Below, piece after piece: positions 45,101 to 53,374 of a DNA stretch of 64,000 bases (position 1 is the first letter of the stretch; every line of letters begins with the position of its first letter). A program made the position numbers and the translations under genes. The notes below the pieces were generated by a model that saw only the letters and a list, made by a program, of their open reading frames with translations, did not search any database and had not been told where the DNA came from. Source of the stretch: JAWLHU01 sp049325315 (GTDB lineage: Bacteria > Bacillota > Sulfobacillia > Symbiobacteriales > Symbiobacteriaceae); the NCBI GenBank assembly GCA_049325315.1, contig JBMONB010000224.1, positions 92,673 to 156,672 of the forward strand, given 5' to 3'.

Positions 45101-47029
45101 ATAGCCGGAGGCGTGTCCGTCGTTATGGGGTGGGGTATAGGTGATCACCGCCTCGCCGTTGGCGTCGGTGGTCACCTGTTCATCGCCCTTCCCGCCCCAG
45201 TTCAGGCGGTACTTCAACGGCATGTTGGGCACGGGGGTGCCCTCAAAGAACGAGGCCTTCACCCGGAAGCTGACCGGCTCTCCGGTGAAGATCGCCCGCT
45301 TGTCCGTGGTGACTTCTACCTGATAGGCCGGTTTGCTGTAGGTGGCCACCTCGAACCAGTGGCTGCGCAGCGTCTCCTTGCCCAGCCGTACCCGCACCTC
45401 GTAGTGGCCGGGCTTCAGGTTAGGCAGGTCGAGGCTGCCGATAAAGGTGGCGTTCCGGACCGGCAGCGTGGCGCTGACCAGCGGGAGAGTCTCCCCGTCG
45501 GGGCTCCGATACTCGTTGCGGACGATCTCCACTGTCACCTCCGTGACAGGCGAGGCCTCCGGCTCTCTCGGGTGGACGACGCCCCAGACCTGCACCGTGT
45601 CCGCCGGCTTGTAGAGGGACCGGTCGAGGTAGAGGTACTTCCAGTACAGCGGCTGCACGCCGCGGTTGTAGTCATAGTACCAGTAGCTGGGCGCAGCGTA
45701 GATCACCGTCTCCTTCGCCCCGGCCCGGGCCGTGAGGTAGAGGGGCTGCTCTGGAGACTTGGCCAGCGCCTCCGGTGTCGGCAGAGTCGCCACGCCGTCG
45801 CTTCCCGTGGCGGCGCGCAGCGATCCGCCGGCAATGGCCACCTCGGCTCCCGCCACCGGCCGTCTGGTGGATACATCGTTGAGCCAGAGCAGCGTTCGGG
45901 TCGTGGTCACGGTGATGTGGCTGGAGATGTCCGTCACCTGAAAGCGAACCTGGCGAAGGAGATCGCCCGACTGGAACCCTGCCAGGTAGTACCCCGGCGG
46001 CAGCACATCGGGGAAGAGAATGAAGTTGCCGTTCTCGTAAGCCTGAATCTGGGCTGTAAAGGCGGCTACCTGGGTGAGGGCAGAGACATCTTCCTGGTAG
46101 CGGGAACGGGAGGCATTGGCCCACCAGGGCGTCTTCTCCGCCTTCTCAAGCGCCGCGATAAAGCCGTGTGCATCGGGGTACCGATAGACGGAGACCTCGA
46201 TGGGATCTGTGCTCGTCTCGCGATTCCAGACCGGGAAGAACGGCTGGTCCGCGGCCGGAAACTCCGCCAGCCCTGTGGGGATAACGAAGCCCTGCCGCTT
46301 CCCCTCCTGTTTGGGGTCCTGGGTTTCGAAGGAGAAGGTGTGGTCTTCCGTGAGGCGGCCCTCGCCCTGTGTCCTGCGCAGCCCCTGTTTCAGGGTGACG
46401 GTGTAGATGGTTCCCGGCTGGAACTGGCTGGCCGGCACAAAGGAGACCGTCTTCTTGTGCCGCTCAAACCGGCCCGGCACCGCAGGCTCAATCTGAAAGT
46501 AAGGGGTCGGGTCCTCGTAGTCCTCGTGGCTGAAGGTGAACTCAATGCCGGTATTGACCGGGACCCCGGTGCCCTGGTTGCGGGGCAGGGTGCCCAGCAG
46601 CCGGAACTCCATGCGGGTCTGGAACGACCACTGGTAGGGCCGGCTGACACCGGCGGCCGGCGCCAGCTGGAAGCGGTAGACCCGGTTGGACACCAGTGCC
46701 TGCACAGGCTTTACTGTGAACGACTTGCCCTCCCCGTCGGCCTGCTCCACCTGGAGCGGTACGGCGGGCTGCACGGTAAGGCTTTGCCGCACGGCAGCGG
46801 CAGACAGTGGCTTGGTGGTCGTAAGGGTGAGGGCGCCAGCCGGATCGAGCCCGGCAGGGTCCGGTTTGGCGGGGGTAAGGGTCACCTCGGCCACCACTTG
46901 CGCAGGCAGGGCGTCAGGCGGCGTGGGCTCAAGAGTCTTGCTCGCGGGACGGAAGGCGGCCCAGACCGCCATGCTGACCACAGCAACGGCGGCGGTGACA
47001 GCGATCGCAATTCGCCATTTGCGCAGCAT
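42146..47029 (-). CDS. Large alpha-2-macroglobulin-family protein
   Basis: 1627 residues. One N-terminal anchor (KWRIAIAVTAAVAVVSMAVW), then a big_5/Ig-like domain, MG2-type repeats (YLDRSLYKPADTVQVWG near residue 470) and an A2M-type core with RDFKDAVFFASVTADKDGQA and RVPDNLTTWRLTYQAF near residues 1000-1040. The thioester CxEQ of trap-type macroglobulins is not found, so it is a thioester-less version. Bacterial forms guard the envelope against proteases, often together with penicillin-binding protein 1C, which is absent here. Confidence 0.88.
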   Translation of the reverse strand: MLRKWRIAIAVTAAVAVVSMAVWAAFRPASKTLEPTPPDALPAQVVAEVTLTPAKPDPAGLDPAGALTLTTTKPLSAAAVRQSLTVQPAVPLQVEQADGEGKSFTVKPVQALVSNRVYRFQLAPAAGVSRPYQWSFQTRMEFRLLGTLPRNQGTGVPVNTGIEFTFSHEDYEDPTPYFQIEPAVPGRFERHKKTVSFVPASQFQPGTIYTVTLKQGLRRTQGEGRLTEDHTFSFETQDPKQEGKRQGFVIPTGLAEFPAADQPFFPVWNRETSTDPIEVSVYRYPDAHGFIAALEKAEKTPWWANASRSRYQEDVSALTQVAAFTAQIQAYENGNFILFPDVLPPGYYLAGFQSGDLLRQVRFQVTDISSHITVTTTRTLLWLNDVSTRRPVAGAEVAIAGGSLRAATGSDGVATLPTPEALAKSPEQPLYLTARAGAKETVIYAAPSYWYYDYNRGVQPLYWKYLYLDRSLYKPADTVQVWGVVHPREPEASPVTEVTVEIVRNEYRSPDGETLPLVSATLPVRNATFIGSLDLPNLKPGHYEVRVRLGKETLRSHWFEVATYSKPAYQVEVTTDKRAIFTGEPVSFRVKASFFEGTPVPNMPLKYRLNWGGKGDEQVTTDANGEAVITYTPPHNDGHASGYPSTLWFTVNAGLPELGQITDERTVSLFLRDTTTATRVEQREGEATVTLQLNRVVLDKINAGEGREYRGPAIAGREVWFELIELNWNKVSEGRYYDFIEKVVRERYRYEEAHKTLGSHPARSDAGGMAHYTFPVDPEKRYQVKIYTQDSRGLRITDSTHVSGRRFVYPYGDRYYRWHHLAPEVPNKHEADVGEPIGFVMKLDDTPVTDREKGFLFFTARRGLQDYKVQDSATFRMALREEDLPNTNLTVIHFDGRRYHQAQRTVRFDSDQRKLQVSVKPDKPAYRPGDEVKLDVTVLDRDGRPAAGTEVNLNLVDEALYALRDQQVNLLGSLYGEHISPGILRSRSSHDVPEPGGGAEKGGEGGGVRRDFKDAVFFASVTADKDGQATASFRVPDNLTTWRLTYQAFRPSTLEGGNGSVGIPVKLPFFVEMVLGESYLTGDEPVLQIRSYGVPLTSSAVVEYAIEVREPSGLARDFMQSGPPATPVVVPLKRLDQPGTYTVLVRGSTGDLSDALEKRFTVADSYQRQNRVDFALLDEKTRIKGADEGLTTLTFLDWERGRYLAMLYRSLWNWGNRFEMKLAREVATQLLTEHFDRKDLWSEPEFDPFQYQTPDGSIAILPYSDGDLKLSALTADLAADRFDPTALALYFRRVLDDQGEGRERKVLALYGLASLNEPVLLTARSLLAEKDLSVTEQLYLALAVAELGDLESVRPLYRDLVSQQGEKVGRDLRLKAGRDTDEQLEATALAAALAGKLGEPETIAFVSYLTENQPAESLILLEQLLAVKSGLEHLPRRPVAFTFLVGGQETRRELKPGESFRFSATPNDLASLRFKDVEGSVAVIATYEAPGVPKAEPNAASITRTFSPPAEKLKAGDIVTVTLQYSLPATAPKGAYEITDYLPAGLKLLERPWSYGVKPQWDKYIGWPLMVEGQKVTFWAGDNSSPVRYYARVVTPGLYQAEEPVLQHQKSGLVYGLGSRQVVRIEW

Positions 47030-47151
47030 GCTTGCTCATCTCCATCGTGCAACGTTCTTCTGCGTGCACCTATTAGACGGAGCATCTGCGCGAATTGTTT
47101 TTCGTGTCAGGCGCGTGTTGGGCAGGGGTTGCCCCCTGCCCACACAACGCA

Positions 47152-47565
47152 TTACTTCCGAATATGGACCGTATGCTTGACGCCATCCACCTGAACCGCG
47201 TAGCCTGCCGCCTCGGCAAACTCCTTGATCGGGGCGAAGACCAGGCCATCATGCTCGTGAATGTTCTTGGCCTCCCTGGCGGTCGACTCGACCCGCTTGC
47301 CGTTCACCGTGACGCTTTGCTTGTCGCCGGCAATCTCCGCCTTCACCCCCAGGAGGGCCTCCAGGTCGGGCACCGCGGCGTAGTAGCCCGCCTCCTCGTG
47401 CACATGCGGCGGCTTCGCCTTCGCCGACCAGGCGGTAAGCGGCTGGCCGTTCAGGCAGATTGCGACGCTGTTCTCCACCGGAGCGCACTCCACAGACGCC
47501 TTGCTCCCGCACCCGGATAACGCAAGCGCCGCCACGAGGCCAAGACCCACGAACAAACGCCCCAT
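47152..47565 (-). CDS. Lipoprotein with copper-amine-oxidase-N-like domain
   Basis: 137 residues. The signal sequence ends in the lipobox LSGC near residue 18. The mature protein has two short beta-rich units (VAICLNGQPLTAWSAKAK and VTVNGKRVESTAREAKNIH, then FAPIKEFAEAAGYAVQVDG), the pattern of the Cu-amine-oxidase N-terminal-like domain common in Firmicute surface proteins. Function unknown; several His could bind metal. Confidence 0.75.
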   Translation of the reverse strand: MGRLFVGLGLVAALALSGCGSKASVECAPVENSVAICLNGQPLTAWSAKAKPPHVHEEAGYYAAVPDLEALLGVKAEIAGDKQSVTVNGKRVESTAREAKNIHEHDGLVFAPIKEFAEAAGYAVQVDGVKHTVHIRK

Positions 47566-47766
47566 TCTCACTTGTGTCGACCCTCCACACTCGATTTGGA
47601 TACCGGTTCCACGACAGCCAAGAAGCTCCCGGCCCCAGACCTTTGGGGTATCCATTCCGCCACAGCATAGTCCAAATCATAGTGGCGCCAATCGAAGGTA
47701 GCGCTATTCTTCAGCACTATTGCCTAGAAAAGAATGGTACAATAGAGCAAATGGGGGGTGAGAGGC

Positions 47767-48759
47767 GTGGACCCATGGTCTTCCGCCTTGATTGCAGCAA
47801 TCGACAAGGTGCGCCCGGCTGTGGTGCATGTGTATGCGAGTACGCCGAAAACAGGCCAGGTCGCGCTGGGCACCGGTGTGGTCCTCGATCACTACCACAT
47901 CATCACCAGCGCGCAGGTCGTAGCGATGGACGACGAGGTCACGATTAAGACGGTGGATGGGAAGCGGCGCTCCGCCACCTGTGTGGGGATTGACCCGCTC
48001 TACTTCCTCGCGATTCTCAAGGTAGAGGACCGGCTGCCGGTGGAGCCGCCCGTCTTTGCGCCCGACGGCACCACACCGGTCGGCCTGTACGTTTTCTCGG
48101 TGGGCTATGCCCTTGGCTACGAGCACACCGCCGCCAACGGCATCATCGCCAGCAGTGAGCGTACCATCTACCGGCCGCGCGCCGGGGGGCGCGGGAACCT
48201 CCCGATCGACGGCCTGCTGATCACCAACGCCGCCATTCACCCCGGGAACACCGGCGGACCGCTGGTCGACCTGGATGGCCGTGTGGTAGGGATCAACGGC
48301 CTGCCCTGGCAGGGCGGCATGTACCTGGCCCTTCAGGCCTCTGTGGCCGCCAGGGTCGCCAGCCAGATCATCGACTACGGCTATGCGACACATCCGTGGC
48401 TCGGCTTCTCCGGCGAGGTCGATGTGATCGACGCGATCTGGGTGGACATGCTGAACCTGCCCACCGACCGGGGGCTCGTGGTCCAGTACGTACAGCCCAA
48501 CGGCCCCGGCCAGCGGGCCGGGATTCAGGAGATGGACATGGTCATGGCCGTCGAGGGGCGCCAGCCCGTGACCAACGGGGGCATGATCCGAAAGGTGCTC
48601 GCCTCCCGGAAGTATGGCGACCGGGTTGCGCTGTCGGTGCTGCGGCAGGGGGAGCTGATTCAGCTGTACCTCCCGGTGGAGGAGATTCCGGGCCTGAAGG
48701 ACCTGGCCAAGGAAGAGGATGACGAGGAATCGCACCTGCATGAGGAAGAGGATGACTAA
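47767..48759 (+). CDS. HtrA-like protein with degenerate catalytic triad and PDZ domain
   Basis: 330 residues. The trypsin-like fold is clear, but all three active-site residues of HtrA are replaced: the TNxHVV segment reads IITSAQVV (Q50), the DLAVLK segment reads FLAILK (F80), and the GNSGGPL loop reads GNTGGPL (T162). A PDZ domain follows (GLVVQYVQPNGPGQRAGIQE near residue 240) and the tail is strongly acidic. No signal peptide or membrane anchor. It is probably a peptide-binding pseudoprotease. Start GTG 47767, placed after GGGGGGTGAG; GTG 47758 would overlap it. A possible -10 TACAAT lies at 47738. Confidence 0.8.
   Translation: MDPWSSALIAAIDKVRPAVVHVYASTPKTGQVALGTGVVLDHYHIITSAQVVAMDDEVTIKTVDGKRRSATCVGIDPLYFLAILKVEDRLPVEPPVFAPDGTTPVGLYVFSVGYALGYEHTAANGIIASSERTIYRPRAGGRGNLPIDGLLITNAAIHPGNTGGPLVDLDGRVVGINGLPWQGGMYLALQASVAARVASQIIDYGYATHPWLGFSGEVDVIDAIWVDMLNLPTDRGLVVQYVQPNGPGQRAGIQEMDMVMAVEGRQPVTNGGMIRKVLASRKYGDRVALSVLRQGELIQLYLPVEEIPGLKDLAKEEDDEESHLHEEEDD
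48735..48759 (+). repeat. 25-bp direct repeat, copy 1 (end of the HtrA-like gene)
   Basis: The last 25 bases of the HtrA-like gene, coding LHEEEDD and stop, recur at 52523-52547 with one mismatch (C for T at the sixth base). The repeats bracket the two WD40 genes. Confidence 0.8.
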
Positions 48760-48766
48760 AGTCAGG

Positions 48767-48796
48767 CGGACCGCCCTTTCGGGCGGTCCGTTTGTT
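48767..48796 (+). terminator. Terminator of the HtrA-like gene
   Basis: CGGACCGCCC, loop TTTC, GGGCGGTCCG, then TTTGTTG. A similar stem (CGGACCGCC/GGGCGGTCCG) occurs at 52848-52871. Confidence 0.85.
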
Positions 48797-48862
48797 GTGA
48801 GTTTCGGTTGGCACTGGACCATCAGGGGAGCACGTTTCCCCGTCTCCTGCTATCGTGGCAGT

Positions 48863-51037
48863 TCAGGCCGGATCCTCGTTGATCTTGAAGAGACGGGCGG
48901 TCTTGTCATGGGAAGCAGTCAAAAGCCAGCGTCCATCGGGAGAGAAAGCAGCGGAGGAGACGTATCCGTCGTGCCAGGTAATCCGTAACATGGTCTGGCC
49001 ACCGTAGGTCTTCCACAGTCCAACGGAGTACCGGCCGGATGGGGCAGCCAACCACTTGTGGTCCGGAGACAGTGCCAGGGCATGGACCGAACCGACCGCC
49101 TCCAGGGAGTGAATCACTTCACCCGATCGGATAGAGACATACTTGACCGATTTGTCATCACAACCCGCAAGAATCGTCTCATCGTCAAGGTAAACCAACG
49201 CCCCAACGGCTCCGACCCAGTTGGTCTTGCCAACAATACCACCGTTGGAGGCATCCACAAGATGAATGCGGCTAAAATGAGAACTGGAGACAGCCACCTG
49301 CCGACCATCGGGTGAGAAGGCAAGCGCATTCATGCCTTGGAGCGGGTCTCCCAGCTGAACCTTCTGCAGTTCCCTCCCGGTCGCAGCCTGCCATATCCGA
49401 AGGCTTCCATCCCAGGAGCCAGTCGCGATGAGCGAGCCGTCCGGCGAGAAGGTGACATTGCAGACCAGATCCGTGTGTCCCTTCAGCCGGTAAAGCTCAC
49501 GCCCGTCAGGCATGCGAAAAACCGCAATCGTTCCGTCACCACTGGCGGCAGCCAGGAGGCTTCCGGAGGGGGAGAATGCCAGCGCATGGACTCGGGCCTT
49601 TTCGGGTTTTACAGAGGAGAAAAAGCCGTGCATCTTTAGACGTCTCAGCTCGGTTCGTCGACCTGCGTCCCAGAGCACCACCGTATCGTCCCATCCACCT
49701 GTGGCGAAGAACTCTCCACTTGGGGCCCAGGCGACCGCTGAAACCTCTGCGGAGTGACCCTTTAGTATCGCCTCACGGCGAACGTCAGGAAGTCCCCGGT
49801 CTTCGTCGACCGGCACCTCTTGGATCGCCCTCCCCGAAAATGTCGCATCCCAGAATCGCAGGCTGCCTTCCTGGCCCGCGGAGACGAAGTGAGTACCGTC
49901 AGGTGACATCGCCAATGCCTGTACCCGGAACGGATGGCCGACCAGACGCTGCACACGTTTGAGATCGCTTACCCGATGGACCTGAATCTCCTTCCGGTCG
50001 ATGGCCACCACCAGATTGCTCCCGTCGCCGGAGAAGAGGATAGACCGGACGGAAGAGGCGACCTCTTCCTCGGCAAGCAACCGCCCGTCCGCAACTCGCC
50101 AAAGGCGGAGCGCCTTGTCGTCCCCGCCTGAGGCAAGATACTTTCCATCTGGAGAGAAAGCGAGGGCATTGACGTTGTCGTTGTTTAGCCACCGCTCCCA
50201 AGCCACTTTAACGCCAGCGTTGAAGATCATGACGATAACGTTACCGGCAGCGACAGCGATGCGGCTTTGGTCGGGAGACCAGACCATCGCGTAGACGTGG
50301 CCAGGCACGGTTCCCAGTTCGGTGCCCTTCGCGGTGGCGATGTCCCAGTTGAACAGATTCCCTTTTGCGTCGGCGTAAAGGGCCATTTGCCCTTCCGAGT
50401 GGATGGTTACAGCCGTTACCGGATGCTTGAGACCCTTTAGTCTGTTAATTCGTTCACCCGTCGTCAGATCCCAGACGGCTAATGTCTCCTTGGAGCCCGA
50501 AACCAGCAGCCTCCCATCAGCAGTCAGGGCCATCGCCTGGACTTCGACGCCTGCGCTCAGTTCCTGGACCAGCGTCCGATCCTGCCAGCGTCGCACTCGA
50601 ATGGGCTGATTGTAGGCTGCAGTAGCGAAGAGATTCGCTTCCGAGGCCGATGCCAGAGCGAGGATACGCCCCGTGTGCCCGACCATGCCGAAAACGGGCT
50701 CGCCCACCGTTTCCATGACGGGAGAGGGCTTCATCTCCCCGACCGCACTCATCACGGCGTTACAGTACTCGATCAGAGCATCACTCTGCTCCGTCTCCGG
50801 CGGGAAGTCCCGTGGCGATTCCAAAGCAACAAACATGGGAAGGGCATACTCGGGGCTCTTCTGTGCATACTGGGGTCCGAGGGTGGCCTGAGCCCAGAGA
50901 CGCCACTCGTCGCTACCCTTCTTACCCCTGAACCTGTTGTACATTCTTGCTGCGAGGGCCACATCATACGCTTTTTCCTGCATCGCAGGCGTGATGAACG
51001 GTGATACCGGAATTCCCAGCCTGTCCACTATGTTCAA
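48863..51037 (-). CDS. Large WD40-repeat protein
   Basis: 724 residues. Residues 1-105 are a helical region without a known domain. From about residue 110 to the end there are a dozen or more WD40 repeats, for example GHSAEVSAVAWAPSGEFFAT with VVLWDAG, and GHTDLVCNVTFSPDGSLIAT with SLRIWQA. Such propellers act as scaffolds. No signal peptide or enzymatic domain. GGGAGGGCTGGG lies before ATG 51037. It is downstream of and parallel to the second WD40 gene; 158 bp without a gene separate them. Codon use is less GC-rich than in the first 47 kb. Confidence 0.82.
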   Translation of the reverse strand: MNIVDRLGIPVSPFITPAMQEKAYDVALAARMYNRFRGKKGSDEWRLWAQATLGPQYAQKSPEYALPMFVALESPRDFPPETEQSDALIEYCNAVMSAVGEMKPSPVMETVGEPVFGMVGHTGRILALASASEANLFATAAYNQPIRVRRWQDRTLVQELSAGVEVQAMALTADGRLLVSGSKETLAVWDLTTGERINRLKGLKHPVTAVTIHSEGQMALYADAKGNLFNWDIATAKGTELGTVPGHVYAMVWSPDQSRIAVAAGNVIVMIFNAGVKVAWERWLNNDNVNALAFSPDGKYLASGGDDKALRLWRVADGRLLAEEEVASSVRSILFSGDGSNLVVAIDRKEIQVHRVSDLKRVQRLVGHPFRVQALAMSPDGTHFVSAGQEGSLRFWDATFSGRAIQEVPVDEDRGLPDVRREAILKGHSAEVSAVAWAPSGEFFATGGWDDTVVLWDAGRRTELRRLKMHGFFSSVKPEKARVHALAFSPSGSLLAAASGDGTIAVFRMPDGRELYRLKGHTDLVCNVTFSPDGSLIATGSWDGSLRIWQAATGRELQKVQLGDPLQGMNALAFSPDGRQVAVSSSHFSRIHLVDASNGGIVGKTNWVGAVGALVYLDDETILAGCDDKSVKYVSIRSGEVIHSLEAVGSVHALALSPDHKWLAAPSGRYSVGLWKTYGGQTMLRITWHDGYVSSAAFSPDGRWLLTASHDKTARLFKINEDPA

Positions 51038-51195
51038 GTCCCAGCCCTCCCATCATGTAGACCGTAAAGGTGCAGACCGCCGGCTCCGGAGCCGCCTAAA
51101 GGATGCTGTATCAGAGGTTACACATCCGAAGCGACTGGTGCTCCAATCGACCCCGCTCACCGGTCAGGTGTAGCCCTCGAAGATTGCGATGTGGG

Positions 51196-52368
51196 TCAAT
51201 ATACCAGCCCAAAAACCTTTATCGTATTGTCGTACCCTGCCGTAGCCACTGTCGTTCCCTTTGGGGAGAGGGTGAGCGTGCTGACAGCCAATCTGTGTGC
51301 ATCACTAACGCCCGTTGCCTCCAGATCAGAGACTCTCCATGCGGCCATCTTTCCGTTGCCGTCGACCGTGAGGAGCGCAATACCAAGTGGTTCGAACAAC
51401 ACCCGTCTCACCGCTGAATCATGTCGTGCACCGAGCCAGCGGGGTTCAAGATCAGGGAGAGCTTGAAATGCCACGGACCCGTCAGACCATCCGGTGGCCC
51501 AGAACTCGCCGGATGGATGAGGGGCTACACAATAGGCAAAGTCGTCGCCTTCCTTCGTTTCCCCAAGCTTCATTCCATCCGATACTCGCCAGAAGCTAAT
51601 GCTCCTGTTCCGGACGGTAGCCAGGATACCGTTGGAAAGGGCCATCGGACCCGATGTCTGTTCATCGAACTCCCGGAAAATGCTGCCGGTGACAACGTCC
51701 CAGAGGATGGGCCGGCAGGTCAAGGACATGGAGAGCAGATAGCGCCCATCAGACGTAAAGAGGATGTCATAGTTTGACTCGGGACTGTATGAGGCCATCG
51801 CTTTGGCAAACCAGCCTTGCGTTGGGGCAGGCGGCGGGGTCAGTGTTCTGTCTAGGGCGCCGTCTGCCACCCGCCAGAACTGGATGGTTCGGCTCTTGAG
51901 CCCCGCCGCGAGGAATTCCCCGTCGGGGGAAAACGCGATGGCGTAAACGGGTTCCGGCGTTGTGATGGTTCGGGTCAGTGAACCGTCTTCGGTCCGCCAG
52001 ACACGAATGGTTTTGTCAGCACTGCCGGACGCCAGCGTGTCCCCGTTCGGGCTGAACGCGGCACAAAGTACGCTGTCCCGATGGCCCTTGATCTCGGCAA
52101 TCATGCAGGTATTCAGACTGCCTTGACCTGCCGTAAACCGGTTGTAGGCAATCAGATGAAAGTCATACTCGGAACGCATGGCATCATCGAGAAGCACCCG
52201 ACGAGCCTGACGGATCAGTTCCAGCTTTTCCTGGGCCTCGACCCTCTGTCTGGGATCAGGAGACTCTAAACTCAGGCGCCACTTCTGCTCTTCGATCGAG
52301 AGAATCTGCGAATAATCACTGGTACTGAGATCCGCGTGAATGCTCAGCGCTGCGTAGTAGTTGATCAT
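51196..52368 (-). CDS. WD40-repeat protein with J-like N-terminus
   Basis: 390 residues. The first 70 (NYYAALSIHADLSTSDYSQI, then ELIRQARRVLLDDAMRSEYD) resemble a J domain: YY..L.I at the start and the RRVLLD..R..YD helix at the end. The HPD tripeptide that activates DnaK is missing. WD40 repeats follow, for example GHRDSVLCAAFSPNGDTLAS with IRVWRTEDG. ATG 52368 follows AAAGGAGA. It starts a two-gene WD40 operon. Confidence 0.8.
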   Translation of the reverse strand: MINYYAALSIHADLSTSDYSQILSIEEQKWRLSLESPDPRQRVEAQEKLELIRQARRVLLDDAMRSEYDFHLIAYNRFTAGQGSLNTCMIAEIKGHRDSVLCAAFSPNGDTLASGSADKTIRVWRTEDGSLTRTITTPEPVYAIAFSPDGEFLAAGLKSRTIQFWRVADGALDRTLTPPPAPTQGWFAKAMASYSPESNYDILFTSDGRYLLSMSLTCRPILWDVVTGSIFREFDEQTSGPMALSNGILATVRNRSISFWRVSDGMKLGETKEGDDFAYCVAPHPSGEFWATGWSDGSVAFQALPDLEPRWLGARHDSAVRRVLFEPLGIALLTVDGNGKMAAWRVSDLEATGVSDAHRLAVSTLTLSPKGTTVATAGYDNTIKVFGLVY

Positions 52369-52522
52369 AACCGCCGTCTCCTTTGCTCTGAAGGGTTGAA
52401 GTACCAGATTATCCAGTTTGTGTTTAGCATACTCTTAAGAAAGTCTAACACAATAATAAATAACAAATCGCCGACCAGCAACCATATTCCTCGACTTTTC
52501 ATGTTAGTTGGTCTAATTCGGA

Positions 52523-52547
52523 CCTGCACGAGGAAGAGGATGACTAA
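52523..52547 (+). repeat. 25-bp direct repeat, copy 2
   Basis: Repeats the 3' end of the HtrA-like gene (LHEEEDD plus stop) with one mismatch; not preceded here by the rest of that gene. Confidence 0.8.
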
Positions 52548-52871
52548 CTGGATTTGATCAGCGCCAACGTCGATTGCGGCGATGCCCACAACCAGGCCCT
52601 CCGGGCGAAGTACGCCGGGCGGATTCCGGGGGGTGTGGGTGCGTGAGCGGCATGGTCGCCCGGGCGAGTCAGGCGGCGGTGGTGGAGCGGCAGCCGATCG
52701 GCATCGGATTTGACGCCTGGGGCAGCATTGCCCGGACCCACCTGCTGGGCCTGACCGCTGGCGGCGACGATTGCGGACGGGCTGGCTGCGCAGGGGGTGC
52801 TGGCGCAGGCGTACGCGAAGGCCCGGTGGGGAAGCTGAGTATAGGTGCGGACCGCCTTGCGGGGCGGTCCG
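52548..52871 (+). pseudogene. Decayed coding remnants ending in a terminator-like stem
   Basis: Short frame pieces are visible: LDLISANVDCGDAHNQALRA and, after frame changes, IGIGFDAWGSIARTHLLGL, which resembles the N-terminal nucleotide loop of Gfo/Idh/MocA oxidoreductases. No intact frame survives. The stretch ends in CGGACCGCC/GGGCGGTCCG at 52848-52871, very like the terminator after the HtrA-like gene, so this may be the displaced or duplicated downstream flank. Confidence 0.35.
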
Positions 52872-52890
52872 TTCGTCTTGCGGTGGGGGG

Positions 52891-53075
52891 CAATGAAGGC
52901 CAATGTAAGACAATGAAGGCCAATGTAGGGCAATGGAAACCCCTGTACCCTGGCAATGTCTTTGTGGGGGAGAGCAATGAAAGCCGTATGTCGTCCAATG
53001 GAAACGGCGAGTAATCCAATGGAGAGGTTAGGGGGAATCCAATGGAAACCGTATGAGGACCAATGTAGGACAATG
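52891..53075. repeat. Twelve CAATG pentamers in helical phase
   Basis: CAATG starts at 52891, 52901, 52911, 52921, 52931, 52954, 52975, 52996, 53017, 53040, 53061 and 53071. The steps are 10, 10, 10, 10, 23, 21, 21, 21, 23, 21 and 10 bp, that is one or two turns of B-DNA. The extended context is loosely CAATG(A/T/G)A(A/G)G. No gene is assigned to this stretch. Confidence 0.75.
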
Positions 53076-53141
53076 CTGAACGCACCTCCAGCCTTCGACA
53101 GGCCGAAAGTGCGTTCTGTGGTATCCTGGATTTGGGAGTGC

Positions 53142-53273
53142 ATGCAGGCCTGCCTCCGAAAGGAGGATGCCAAGGGTGAAGATCAGAATCGCATCACTGT
53201 TGAGTTGAGTGGCAAAGCGCTCTTCTCGGTGATCCTGATCATCGCTAAGGCCATTCTCTCCGCTATGAAGTAG
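53142..53273 (+). CDS. Possible small ORF with hydrophobic C-terminus
   Basis: ATG 53142 would encode 43 residues ending LFSVILIIAKAILSAMK, an amphipathic or membrane-like helix. AAAGGAGG at 53158 lies inside this frame and could instead serve a 10-13 codon ORF starting near 53165. Two stem-loops follow. Coding status is uncertain. Confidence 0.3.
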   Translation: MQACLRKEDAKGEDQNRITVELSGKALFSVILIIAKAILSAMK

Positions 53274-53345
53274 CGGTCGATCCACTCTCAGTTCCAATCA
53301 ATCGACCGCCGTCTCAGCATTAGAGGCGGCAACATGCGGGCTCCC

Positions 53346-53374
53346 AAGGCACCCTCATTCGGGTGCCTTCTTCC
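53346..53374 (+). terminator. Intrinsic terminator
   Basis: AAGGCACCC, loop TCATTC, GGGTGCCTT, then CTTCC. An additional stem CGGTCGAT/ATCGACCG lies just upstream. Confidence 0.65.

Noticed and set aside
44543..47194. 883-codon plus-strand open frame across the macroglobulin-like gene
   Set aside because: It is antisense to a well-supported 1627-residue protein; its translation is low-complexity, rich in Gly, Arg and His, as expected for a GC-rich shadow frame.
52891..53075. CAATG repeats as a CRISPR or plasmid iteron array
   Set aside because: The repeat is a pentamer without a longer conserved unit; no cas or replication gene is nearby.
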